Positions 43,363 through 54,412 are shown, counted from the first letter of the stretch. The stretch is 64,000 bases of DNA from Lithodes maja (GCA_037953745.1 JBAKBP010004445.1:62001-126000), one strand, 5' to 3'. Notes: generated by a model not told the origin, from the sequence alone. Translations and numbers: made by a program.

Positions 43363-46300
43363 CTACATCTCCTTCACCATGTGGAGACGACCCCTCACCT
43401 GATGCCCGAAAACAAGCTCATTCGGACTGAAACCGAGACTCTCTCCAGGTACTTCTCTTGCCGCGAACAAAACATACGGCAGACCAAGGACCCAATCCTT
43501 TCCATTCTCTGAGCAGTAACATCGAAGCATGCTTTTCAGCGTGGCATGTCACCTCTCCAACACCCCTTGACTCTCCGGGTGATACGCAGAAGAGACGACA
43601 GTGCTGATGCCATGCTGAATCATAGTTTGTTTGAACAGATTAGATGTAAAACTAGAACCTTGGTCCGATTGCACCTCTTGCGGGTAACCATACTGCGAGC
43701 AATACAAGAGCAGGTTCCGGACAACAGTTTTCGCCGTACCATTTCTCATTGGATATGCATCAGGATAACGAGTGGCCACATCCATGATAGTTAATAGAAA
43801 TTTATTACCGGTACTAGTAGGGGGTAGGGGTCCGACCATATCAATGATGACCTTACTGAAGGGCGGTCCACTGACAGGAATGGGGTGCAACGGGGCTCTC
43901 GGAATTGTTTGGTTAGGTTTTCCAACCCTCTGGCACGTATGACACCTTGCTATCCAGGTTACCACCTGCCCCTTCAACCCCGGCCACCAAAACAATTTTT
44001 CTAAAGCCGCCAAAGTTTTTCTCACCCCTAGATGTCCTGCCAGTGGTATGTCATGCGCCAACCTCAGTAGACTATCCCTGCACTCCCGTGGCACCACCAA
44101 CTGGTCCACTACTCCGGACCCCTCTTGCCAACTACGTTTAGGGTCTTGAAAACGCCTATAGAGGATGCCTTCTAAATAACAAAAATCTCCTGGCTGTGCA
44201 TCGCCGTCCTCGTCGAGCTCTAAAGCTCCATTAGCACACGTTTGGAGCTCAGGGTCCTCTAGTTGTAACTGACGTATATCTGAGGGTGCCAAGCGATCTA
44301 ACTGCTCCCGGAGCAATGCATGACCTTCCCCGATACTGGGCTGCTCCCTCTGTCTCTCTCGATGTACATAACGTTGCTGTCGTGGAGACTCGTCATGCCC
44401 AGCCTCGTCACTCTCGATGACAGGCCCAGGGGCTACTCCAGAATTAAGTAATGGTGCTAATACTGAATCACCCAGGAGAGCCGCTGAGTCAAAACTCTTA
44501 AAACCAACTCCAGCTTTAGCCTCCTCCTGTTGATCGTTCCTCCGCTGGTCTGAAGACGGAGGACTAGGCTGTGACACTTTAGCTGCCCGAGCTCAGGTGA
44601 CAACACACGCCATGGGTTGTGTCTGGCACCGCTCGACCCCCTCTTGCTCTTCCCTGCTCACGTCGGCCGGCCCCTCGGCAACGACTAAGGGTAGAACCTC
44701 AGAAGCGGGCATTGCAAAGTCGTTGCCGAGAAGAAGGTCGACGCCCTCCACTGGCAGTTCCTCCACAATCCCGACATCCAATTCACGTGCCACACCATCC
44801 ACCTCCAACTCCAACCGCACCAGCGGGTATGACCGAGTTGCATTAATACCCTGCACCACTACCACCCGAGCTGCGTTTATAGGGTAGCCAGTCAAGTTTC
44901 TCATCAGAGTCTGGGAAGCACCTGTATCACGCAAGACCTCTACTCCATACTTGCGCCCCGCCCACATCACGCAACCCCGCCCTCTATGGTCGCAAAAAAC
45001 ATCCTGAGCAGGGTTCGAGCCTCCCAGGTGCTTCTGCATTGGCTGTGCCTCAGCCTCTGACGAACTGCCCCGGGCAAACTCAGACGACTTCGGAGACACA
45101 CCAATGTTGCAGGCCAAAGACACAGCTGCTGTAGGTGGTTTGCTAGGACAGACTCTTGCAAAGTGCCCCTTTTTATGACAATGATAACACTCCAACTCCC
45201 TTTTGGTCTTCCCTTGGTACTGGGAAGGACCCGGCCCCTTCTTAAACGGGACGGTGCTAGTCTTGTGGTCAGTCTTGGTATCATGGCTCTTGTACTTGCT
45301 TGCATAAGGTATATCACTAACTCGGGGGGGTGGGGCATCACGCCCCTTGTTACCTGCCTCACTACGCTGGGCAGACCCGCACCCACGAATTAGTGATAGC
45401 CGGCTGTCAGCCATCTCAGCTGCCTCCTGTAGAGTTTTTGGTTGCTTTTCTTTCAGGTTTAACGTCAGGTCGCCGCTCGTGCATTTGAAAAACTGCTGTA
45501 AAAGCACCAACTGTTTAATGTCGTCAAACGTAGTAGCTTTCTCCGACCTCAGCCAATTCCCAAAAGCATCGGACAGCTCCCGGGCATGTTCCAAAAAGGT
45601 GCTCTCCCGACCCTTGGTAACACCCCGGAACTTCAACCTGTACGTCTCTGGTTGTAGTTCGTATGCTCTCAGGACAGCCTCCTTGAGTTCCTCATAGATA
45701 ATACACGACTCTATAGGCAATGCATCATAAGCCTTGAGTCCCTTGCCCACAAGTCTAGAGGAAACAAGGGCTGCCCACTTCTCCCCAGGCCACTGGTGGA
45801 TCTGGCACTTCTTCTCGAATCTCATGAAAAATTCGGTGACACCCGACTCATCAAATACAGGGACTAGCTTCAACAGGTGCGACAAAGATTGGTCCCGATG
45901 TCTGTTACCTCCCCCAATATTTCGCCCTGTTACCTCCACTCGAGATCTCTCCAGCTCCCTGTCAGCCCGATACCTAGTAGACTCTGCCTGCAGTTCAGCC
46001 TCTCGTATAGCTGTTCTCTCTGCAGCCTCAGCCTGGACACTAGCCTGTCTTTCGGTAGCCTCAACCTGAGCTCTCGCAACCTCAGCCTGCACACTAGCCT
46101 GTCTCTCGGCAGCCTCAACTTTGGCCATCTCAAGCCGAAACAACAAATCTGGAGTCAACCCTTGAGGAGGGGAAGGTGCATTTAATGGAGAGGGTCCCTG
46201 TGATTGAATTCCACGCTGCCATTGACCATCAACTTGGCGGTATGTACTAAATTCAGGCACCCTGACGTTTGATACGGGGGTAGAGTGGAGGGGGGGCTAG

Positions 46301-46587
46301 GGACCGGGGCCCCCAGTTGCCTCTCCACCCAGGTCTCTCCCTTCTAAACCCAATATCAAAGTCCTCAGCTGATCTTTCCTCCTGCCACTTAAACCCTGGT
46401 GACCCTGAAGACCTGCCACACACTTTAAGCCATACTTATTCAGCTTCAACACCCTGGCAGCGGTAAGGGGCACCTCTAAAAATCTTCTAGCACCCTCCTC
46501 GCTATCGACTAGCCACTCCACAGGTCTTTCTCCCTCCGAGCCTGTATCGTGACCTGACCCACCACTGTGTTCTGATTCGTCTCCCAT
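43363..46587 (-). pseudogene. Element D gag-protease-integrase with four in-frame stops
   Basis: ATG at 46587 (MGDESEHSGGSGHDT). The frame is unbroken by indels but has TAG at 46299 (Gln in B), TGA at 44595 (Arg in A), TGA at 43551 (Trp in B) and TAG at 43365 (Trp in B). Domains: B-like acidic N-terminus and coiled coil, gag core, CCHC knuckle CYHCHKKGHFARVCP, protease VLRDTGASQTLMRN, HHCC finger (AHDIPLAGHLG, CHTC), and DDE core (KVIIDMVGPLPP, VQSDQGSSF, YHPESQGVLER). All four stops are explained by C-to-T or G-to-A transitions. Order again places IN before RT. Confidence 0.9.
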
Positions 46588-46788
46588 TGTGTCCACCAAA
46601 AATTCTCACGTTTATACAAAAAAAGAAGAAGTACCCAAGCTCCTATGTAGCACTATTCACTTGCCAAAAATGTCTGAAGACTCTCAAGCGCTATACTACT
46701 TTGCCAAAAAAAAATTAACGTGCCCACTATATTCCTCAATAAAACAAATGACCACAACAATCCTGCAATTATCTCTTAGTTCACAAGA

Positions 46789-46806
46789 TCCTGAGCTAGG
46801 TCGCCA
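46789..46806 (-). other. Primer-binding site of element D
   Basis: Minus strand TGGCGACCTAGCTCAGGA, two bases inside the LTR. Identical over 18 bases to element C. Confidence 0.65.
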
Positions 46807-46808
46807 TT

Positions 46809-48514
46809 TGTTACGATCCAGGTTCTCAAAGACACAGGGCTCTTCAACATTGGACTAGATAATGGCAAAAAGCAACAACGGTAACACTAGATACAACCCC
46901 TGCCTTAAACACTGGAAAACAAAACACCATTACCGCCCTGAGTCGTGCCTGGACAACGAGGTATCCTATGACTCGGTAACTGGTGCACACACACTAGGCT
47001 GACGCTCAATGAAACAGCCTATTCTCAAACAGTAAAAGATTACTCAATTATGTGACACAAAGAAAAGATAGTTAACGTGATTAATTAACGTTACGGTAGA
47101 TACTCAAATAACTGGCACTCCTGTATTAAAGAAAGTGCAATGCTAGTCCTGCAACATCAACTGGAAACTTCTGAAATAAGTCTGATGCTGGGAAGATGTT
47201 CGTAAAGAATCTTGAACAATTATAATGCAGAATACGGGTCACAATAAATGCTAGGACATATAGTAATAATAGGCAGGCGAATAATAAAGACTGCGCAAAG
47301 GTAGTAATGCTCGACAACTAAAGAAATGCTTCGTGACACAACGCAACAGCCTACTCGGGTTGTGCAACTCAACAACAACCTCGGCTCAAAAGTGCAGTGA
47401 ATAATAATGCTGCATACATATAATAAGGGGGCTTATCTCTAATCAGTGTCTGCTCAGTTAATAAAGTCTAGCTGGGGTATCAAGGCAGGGCAACAATGGG
47501 CGAGCATGCGGCTCGTAGCCTAACGTTGTCCGAGGGTGGTATAATGAAGATTACGTTATATGACGGGGATGCTCTCTTGATAAATCTAGGTCTCTAGTAC
47601 CTAGCTCTATCCTGGCGATCCCTCAGAAGTCAACACAAAGAGGCAGCACTATGTTGTGAGGGATAGGCTATGGCCCTCTCACACCACAGCGCTGTGCTCG
47701 CAAAGTAAACCAACCCGAAGACAACTTAGGCTCCCACAGTACCTGTCGATGTCGTGCAGAGCTTAGCTAACACTGCACACCTCGGAGACAACGACACAGT
47801 AACCTTACCCCTAGTCTAGCTTTAGATAACCAAGCAGAATCACTCAACACCTTGCAAGGGAGACATATACCGGTCTACAACCTTCCCGAGAGAGGACACA
47901 TACGGAAAAGTCCGTCTCTCTAAACCTCAATAAAGCATAATACCTCCTTAACCTAATACATGGAAATATCTGAGAGCTTCGCGTACAATACGACTGGTCG
48001 ACGGTGAACGTCTATGCTGAAACCAGAAGGGATGTTGAGTTTAATAAAGATTAGAGAATGAGAAAGGAGAAGTCGAGAGAGAGAGATAGTATGCAAAGTC
48101 GCGAGTATGGGGGACAGAATTGCAAAGGATGTAGGTGATACGCGTGTCAGGCAAGCTCTGAGCTGGTAAAGAACACGAGGCCGCGACGGGAAGGGACTAG
48201 TTGACCACCCGGCCGCCAACGCCGTCAGCGCCCAAGCGAGCCGCGTCATAGCTCACCTCGCTGCCGGGTGTACTCCGTCACACTCTCTCGCTCGCCTCCC
48301 ACACAGCAACATTTATATTATAGCGAATATAAAATATAAGGCGCGGTCACAGACCAAAACAAAGACCATTTCTAGACTGTCTGTGGCAACACGACACTAA
48401 TGAAATAAAGCAGATCATTCTAGGACAACTGTAGCCTATCCCCCCCATCCTGGCGAGCGCTAGCGAGCTGCAATGCCCCACGCAACCATTCTGCTAACGC
48501 CGGGAGGCGTCACA
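46809..48514 (-). repeat. 5' LTR of element D
   Basis: 1706 bp, about 20 differences from the 3' LTR by eye. Hairpin identical at 47579-47611. Confidence 0.93.
47579..47611 (-). other. Conserved LTR hairpin, element D 5' LTR
   Basis: Same sequence as 41275-41307: G-A mismatch at position 7, loop ACTAGAG. Confidence 0.72.
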
Positions 48515-48529
48515 ATAGCTCCTAACAGT

Positions 48530-48640
48530 TCATTGAACACTGGAGCCCAGCCATTTTTTAAATGGCCGCCATGCGATCTTTCAGATCCTCACATATATTT
48601 TATTCATAGTTAAAGGTTTCTAATCTTGGCATCAATACAT
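48530..48640 (+). repeat. Internally deleted copy of the SINE-like repeat seen at 52721-52970
   Basis: CTTTCAGATCCTCACATAT and GGTTTCTAATCTTG both occur, in the same order, on the minus strand of 52970-52721. There the tRNA-like part lies between them; here it is missing. Element D is inserted at the left edge. Confidence 0.55.
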
Positions 48641-48730
48641 ATCTTTTTTAATACCAAGGAATTCACATATGAGACTATTTTCAACTTATAATGTGTCCAC
48701 CATTCTCTTATTATATATGGCCGATATTTA

Positions 48731-48830
48731 GTACAAAGGAGTACAAAGGAAACCAAGCAACAACAGATCTTGCGACCCCTCGAGATTACTTGCCCTCCAA
48801 AATACTGTTGTTTCTAGTGTCCAACAGTAT
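48731..48830 (+). repeat. Dispersed repeat shared with about 11583-11680
   Basis: AGTACAAAGGAGTACAAAGG and the following AAGCAACAACAG, then a diverged but alignable continuation, occur in both places on the plus strand. Function unknown. Confidence 0.6.
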
Positions 48831-48847
48831 TTCAAAGAGATCAGGAT

Positions 48848-50306
48848 GTGAAAAAGGAAATACCTCCCTGGGGATTAACATGGCAGGGAGTACTAATTTG
48901 CGACATAGATACCAACACCAGACACAGTACGGTGTCGTCTTTTGCTGATGACACAAAATTAAGCAAGATAGTAAACACACAAGAGGACACGGGCCGACTG
49001 CAGGAAGACACGAATGTAGTGTTCCAGTGGACCAGGGAAAACAACATGCAATTCAATGAGGAAAAATTCCAATTAATACGGTACGGAGATAATAATGGTG
49101 TTAACCCGTACAGCCCCAGCGACGCGTCTGACGCGTCGGCGATGTATGTAACGCACAGCCCCAGCGACGCGCCTGACGCGTCACCCTAATTGCGCCGACC
49201 GTAACCTCAGGTGTAGCCACTCAAGAGGGCTCAGATTTGTATGGGAACTGTGTACGTATCCCACGCAACCGTGCCGATGGTTGAAAACTCTCAAAGTCTA
49301 CGTGCGTGCGCGTGAGCGCGCAATAACCTGGTTTTTTGGGGTAATTGCCTTCAATTTTTTACTCTTGTAAAATACGTTTTCGGGGGCTCTGTAGGACCAT
49401 TTTTTAAGCTTTTTGAGTGTTTTTTCGTGGTTTTTCCTTCATTCCTAACCCATTCGCTATTGTTTCTGGAATAAAAAAAATTTTTGAAAACCGGCCGGGT
49501 TCTGGTGAACAAACATTACAAAACTAGCCGGGGCTCCACGGGTTAAAGAAATTACAAATTACTTAACAGAATCTAACCACATAATAGAACGGAAAGACAG
49601 TGTGAAAGACCTTGGGGTATTAATGTCTGAAAATATGGGTTTCAAAGTACATAACCAGGTCAAAGTGGTGGCTGCGAAACGTCTAACGGGTTGGATTCTG
49701 CGTACTTTTAAAACACGCGGTGAATTGCCTATGATAACGCTCTTCAAATCTCTAGTGCTACCGCGGCTTGAATACTGTAGCGTATTAACATCCCCATACA
49801 AAGCAGGTGAAATAAATGACGTAGAGAGTGTACAAAGAAATTTCACTTCGCATATAAGTTCGATAAAACATCTACACTATTGGGAACGTTTAAGAGCACT
49901 GAATCTGTACTCACTGGAACGTAGAAGAGAACGTTACCTAATAATATACACGTGGAAAATCGCAGAGGGTTTAGTACCAAACCTACATACTCCGATAGTC
50001 ATGAAATTCAGTGATAGGAGAGGCTGGGAATGCGAAATCCCCCGGATGAATAACAGGGGTGCTATGGGCTCTCTGCGAGAGGGCTGGTTATCACACAGAG
50101 GCCCACGTCTCTTCAACAAACTCCCACGGCGAGTAAGAGACATGAGGGACATCTCGTTAGACAACTTCAAGAGAGCCCTAGATGTCGAACTGCAAAAAGT
50201 GCCAGACGAGCCCATCCTCGCAAGGGAGCGAGCTGTCGCTTCAAACAGTCTACTGCACCAAATCACCACCCATAACGAGGGGCGTCGCGCTCCTTGGTGC
50301 CGCTAG
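48848..50306 (+). pseudogene. LINE-3: non-LTR reverse transcriptase C-terminal half, split by a MITE
   Basis: 48848-49104 encodes STVSSFADDTKLSKIV with the catalytic Asp pair, then NTQEDTGRLQEDTN and NNMQFNEEKFQLIRYG. 49547-50306 encodes the thumb and tail (KDLGVLMSENMGF, LVLPRLEYCSVLTSP, VQRNFTSHISSI, GPRLFNKLPRRVRDM). The two parts lie either side of a 438-bp TTAA-flanked MITE, and removing it with one TTAA leaves the frame continuous. The fingers and early palm upstream of FADD are missing. The tail to 50306 has no stop, so apart from the insertion the retained frame is intact. A different family from LINE-1, -2 and -4. Confidence 0.85.
49105..49542. mobile_element. TTAA-flanked piggyBac-like MITE, copy 2
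   Basis: 438 bp between TTAA 49101-49104 and TTAA 49543-49546. Ends CCCGTACAGCCCC and GGGGCTCCACGGG form a 13-bp terminal inverted repeat with two mismatches. Subterminal CAGCCCCAGCGACGCG occurs twice (about 49111 and 49155). No coding capacity. Confidence 0.85.
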
Positions 50307-50391
50307 AGGAGCGGCGAACACATCCAAAGGTATCCAAAGGTAAGGAGGGGGGACAATATTAAAACAATATCACAATTAAGGAAATATTGTA

Positions 50392-51000
50392 TTAATTTAT
50401 AAATGCAGTCAATCTTACATTCAGAGCAAGGTGCTTGTCAAGGAAAACTTTGAACGGTGTTGCAATATATAACATCTCGGGAAAGTCCATTCCACAAATT
50501 GACGACTCGATTGAAGAAGAAATTCTTGGATTCGTGCGAGTTGAATGATTTACAAATGATTTTGCAATAATTTCCACTTGTGTAGTTTGATTTATCAACC
50601 GTAAAGTATTTACTACAGTTCATATTGTCGATGCCTCTGATTATTTTATAGACTTGAAGTAAGTCGCCTCTTAATCTACGCTTTGTTAGGGGAAACAGAT
50701 GTAATTCTTCAAGACGTTCCTCATATGGTTTGTTCTTTAGACTGGGTATCATTTTAGTGACTCTGCGTTGAATACATTCCAGTTTGTCTATATACTTTTG
50801 ATAGTAAGGGCACCAGGACTGAATGCAATATTCCAGGAGTGAACGAACTAAGGAGTTATAAAGAGTGAGGATTACATCTTTGGATTTATGCTCAAAGGAC
50901 CTGCCTATGAAACCAACAATTTTGTTTGCTTTCTTAACAACCTCCTTGCATTGTTGACTAGATTTTAGATTACTTGATATTGTTGCAATGCTAATGTTTC
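50392..51000 (-). pseudogene. LINE-2 copy b: RT thumb and C-terminus
   Basis: Reads in one frame from about 50990: SSQQCKEVVKKANKIVGF, GRSFEHKSKDVILTLYN, YCIQSWCPYYQKYIDKLE, then MIPSLKNKPYEERLEELHLF, SYTVDKSNY-like and FFFNRVVNLWNGLSRD sequence. A frameshift near 50440 separates the last LDKHLALNVRLTAFIN. It aligns throughout with the C-terminal part of LINE-2 copy a at 11803. The palm is absent. 5'-truncated; the right junction near 51000 is approximate. Confidence 0.85.
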
Positions 51001-51179
51001 TAAATTTAAAGAATCCTGATCAAATATAACGCTATTGACGTGCAATCTATTTATACAGCAATATTTACAGTACTTACTAATGTTGCTTTTCTTACTTGTT
51101 TATTTTAAGCTTTTGTGGAGTGCTCAAATTATATTCCATGGTGATGTAGAGAGAGTAGTCTTGTTTTATTTTTAAATAT

Positions 51180-52185
51180 ATAAGAAGAGGAGTCTAAAAG
51201 CTGGTGCAAGACAGAAGAGAGGGACAGGTACCAGAACACTAGTTGAAGAAAATAATAAAGTGCCAGCTAAGTGGCATGGGTTTCTACTTGTGGATGAAAA
51301 CAAAACCCAGCTTTTCCATCTTATCAGTGGTTGTGTTTTTAGTAAAGTATTCTCGGGTATAATTATAATTACCCAAGGTGAGAATGTTATGTCCTCAGTC
51401 CATACTAATCGTGCACATCTGAAGGGCTGTCATCATGCAGAGGCTAAACGAGGATCTTTTTTCGTGCCAATGATGGGGTTCAGCATGGTAAACATAAAAT
51501 GTTCATCAATACTGTGGATACAGATGTTGTTATCTTAAGCATGAGTATAGCCCACAAACTTGAGCGTGAATCTCTTATGGGTGGCTTTTGGTGCAGGTAG
51601 TATATTTCGGTATCTAGAAGTTTCCAATGTGGACTGGCTGTGACGTTATTTCTTTTTTCTTTGGAAAAGGAAAATTAACAGCTTGAGCAGCATGGAATGT
51701 CTTGGAAGATGTTACTAGTGATCATGTACTTTAGCATAAACGCCTACAGAGGAAAACATATTAAATGATCTACCTATCTTACAATATTTGTTGTTAACAA
51801 TCGTACATGACCGTTTGATTTCTGAAAGTAGAGTGAACAGTACAAGGCAAACATTATTCACACAAAAATGCAGGGCCATTGAAAACATCCTACCAACTCG
51901 AGATGCACCAACCCAACACCTTTTAGGAACAGGATATCAAGCTAGTCACGTCTGGGGTCAGACACTCATCAAGTCACCAACATTACCAAGTCCAGCTGAT
52001 TTTGGATGGTCATGGAAGGAAGCAAGTGCACATTGGAGAAAAAAACACAGATGACCCTTCCAGCCAATGGGGAAGCTTGTTGTGATGTTATCAAGTGTGG
52101 ATGTATCAAGGGCTGCAAGGGACAATGCAAATACAAAAAGGCTGACTTGACTTGCACAACATTATGCAAGTGTGGTTGATGTGAG
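51180..52185 (+). pseudogene. Relic of a repetitive uncharacterised protein family (VDTDVV / Cys-rich C-terminus)
   Basis: Pieces in several frames add up to one decayed protein. 51180-51400 gives VPAKWHGFLLVDENKTQLFHL. About 51430-51545 gives GCHHAEA and, after a frame change, MFINTVDTDVVILSMSIAH. 51788-52055 gives RAIENILPTRDAPTQH and GYQASHVWGQTL. About 52085-52180 gives CGCIKGCKGQCKYKKADL followed by CTTLCKC. I recognise this layout (EEADTR, VDTDVVVLA, a central IPPT-like motif, a Cys-rich tail) from multi-copy predicted proteins in many invertebrates. Its biochemical role is unknown to me. It probably belongs to a mobile element. No terminal repeats were found. Confidence 0.6.
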
Positions 52186-52651
52186 TAAATTCACTGGACA
52201 TACTATTTGTTAAGTATTAAATTTAGGAACTGTTAATTATATTCCATTAGTTTCTTCTTGGCATACACAGAACTTGCAAGTAAAAATGGAGGAAGGGGAG
52301 AGGGGGCGGAGGTATTCTTGAAGCTATGAGTCATATACACTAGCAAGGTGTCTCTGCTGCAGCAAGCTGTTTAACTAGATATTTTTTATACAGTTTGATG
52401 ATCTGATTATACCATTTAGTTAATTAACCATATATCACCTTAATTTTGAGTTAAATATAATTTACTTCACAGTCTGCATTACTGTTTGATTCGTTGGACA
52501 TTAAAACAATGTTGAATATACTTATTTGAATCAGTCATCAGGAAATATATCATAATTGAGTGATATATCAGCCATGTCTGATAAGAACATAGTGGACGCA
52601 CTTCAAGCTTAAAATAGTCGCAAATTTGATTTCCTTGATATTCAAAAAAAT

Positions 52652-52655
<4 letters not shown>
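52186..52655. other. No recognisable gene
   Basis: AT-rich, without coding, repeat or RNA signal. Confidence 0.5.

Positions 52656-52720
<65 letters not shown>
52656..52720. repeat. (TA)n microsatellite at a SINE 3' end
   Basis: About 65 bp of pure TA repeat, adjoining the 3' end of the minus-strand SINE. Confidence 0.9.
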
Positions 52721-52722
<2 letters not shown>

Positions 52723-52970
52723 AGATTAGAAACCTAACACTATCAATTATTATATTTTGTCACCAAGTGGCACCAACCAACTTCACTTCTAAGCTCAATT
52801 ACTGAAATCAACAAATACATGTGGCACTCCAAGGACTCGAACCTAGGATACTCACACCGAAATTCTGCGCACTTATGCATTACGCTATCAAGATATGTGA
52901 GGATCTGAAAGTTCACACGGTGGCCATTATACAAATGGCGGCCATTTTCGTATAAGGTCGAATCTGGTTG
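52721..52970 (-). repeat. tRNA-headed SINE ending in (TA)n
   Basis: On the minus strand TGATAGCGTAATGCATAAG (about 52893-52875) resembles a tRNA D arm with A box, and CCTAGGTTCGAGTCCTTGG (about 52834-52816) carries a perfect B box GGTTCGAGTCC. A 95-base body ends TTTCTAATCTTG next to the TA tract. Sequence upstream of the head (GATCCTCACATAT, and GCCATT repeats) is shared with 48530-48640, so the repeat unit is larger than the SINE head. Confidence 0.6.
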
Positions 52971-53062
52971 AGCCCCAGTTCTTATATTAACTGTAATATT
53001 ATATTTTCTAAATATCATACTTGTATCACAAAATACATGATTTTGCTCAAAATGTGCCTTGC

Positions 53063-53130
53063 TTCCAGAGTAACTGGTAACATGCTCGGCTCACAACCTA
53101 GACGGTCGATTTCTAGGCAGCACAATATAA
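53063..53130 (+). repeat. Possible tRNA-like SINE head
   Basis: AACTGGTAACATGCTCGGCTCACAACCTAG resembles a tRNA from D arm to anticodon arm, and GGTCGATTTC is a poor B box. Low support. Confidence 0.3.
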
Positions 53131-54124
53131 ATACATCGACTTCACCTTGCAGCAAATAGATACTGTAGATATCAAGAATAGGAAACGTAATATCGCAGTA
53201 AATAATACAAATAATGTCACAGTAACATAATGATAATTTATAGTATTACAGAAAGAATCTCTATTACATACAAATTAAACATGCTTATACAGCTAAGAGT
53301 CTCGACCCCGGATTCCCGATCTAGTTTCCGTACAGTATCGATCCTGACCAGATTAATCAAGAGGGGGGCCTTTCATTTTCCTCCCTCCAGTCGTAGCCGA
53401 CACATACCAGATGCTGCTCATTATATTGTTCCGTTTAGGTTGCTTCCACTCCCCTTCTGGCATCTCCTACTGAGGCAATATTGCTCTGTCAGGCGGACAC
53501 CTTACATTTCTCAGGACCAAGAGATTCTTCGGACGGGATCAGCTGTGGAAATAAAGGACTCTGAGGCAAACATGCTAATAAGTAAATGGTAAAAGTTGTT
53601 ACAACAAGAAGGAGTGAGGGTAAAGAATCAACAGAGTGACGGTCAGTTATCCCGACAATAATATATCTGAAATACGAAGTGAATTGGGCGACAGAGGGGC
53701 AAAGGAATAACGTATGCCTCTGACAGGAAAACGAAGCTGATCAGGCGACATTAAAAATAACAAAAGGTAGAGTCTAAAACAAAACAAAATTCGCAAATAT
53801 TACTAAAAGGCACAAATTGACTCAGTCAATAGAAGAATTTGGGAACGAAATAAAGCATATAGATAGACTCAGGAAGAGTGTGGGAAAAAAAGGGAGAACA
53901 TTTAAAAGAAAAACGAAAGGCTCAGAGAACAGCATAACTTGAAAGAAGGATGCTCTGAGAGACATTACAAACTGTATGCTGTATACCACCAATTCACTGA
54001 TGCTTTACTTACTTACATACTGGTACCATTAAACAACTATAACTTATTCATTGTATTTCTACTCTCAATTTGTAGATGTCTGAAATTGGCTACCAAGCGC
54101 GAAAGTAGGATCAAGAACTATTCA
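53131..54124. other. No recognisable gene
   Basis: The longest frame (53230-53592) has no domain signal. GGGGTCGAGACTC at about 53310 on the minus strand resembles a pol III B box, but I see no matching A box. Confidence 0.45.
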
Positions 54125-54235
54125 GAGTTTTATGATAGAGATTGACATATGGGCATGATGGGCTGGGTGTGAACGGGACCTGCCTTGTATGAGCCAATCG
54201 GCTTTCTGCAGATCCCATTTTCTTATGTTCTTTCC
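54125..54235 (-). repeat. Dispersed repeat, copy 1 (ACATAAGAAAA...GCCGATT family)
   Basis: On the minus strand AACATAAGAAAATGGGATCT and CAGAAAGCCGATTGGC match the repeats at about 61935-62024 and 62815-62900. Probably the 3' region of a retroelement; not identified. Confidence 0.65.
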
Positions 54236-54317
54236 ACATAAATAAACACATCCATACATATCAGATATTTTGCACGCATAATTATACTGTACATACCAAT
54301 ACACATATTAAAATATT

Positions 54318-54329
54318 TATATATATATA

Positions 54330-54383
<54 letters not shown>

Positions 54384-54412
54384 GACATATATATATATAT
54401 ATATATATATAT
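54318..54412. repeat. (TA)n tract, left flank of solo LTR F
   Basis: TA repeat interrupted by AATTA and by TGTGACA (54381-54387). The latter copies the first six bases of the LTR and may be a relic of an earlier insertion or slippage. Confidence 0.85.

Larger units (their letters stand above)
40505..48514 (-). mobile_element. Gypsy LTR element D, mosaic and defective
   Basis: 8.0 kb on the minus strand. LTRs 46809-48514 (5') and 40505-42207 (3') differ by roughly 1%. Flanking bases are ATAC (left) and ATAG (right), a 3-of-4 match to a duplication. Primer-binding site 46806-46789; G-rich polypurine tract beside 42208. One reading frame from 46587 to 42613 carries four nonsense codons. RT is internally deleted and most of RNase H is missing. 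The gag N-terminus is B-like, gag C-terminus to integrase is A-like, and RT resembles neither. Confidence 0.92.
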
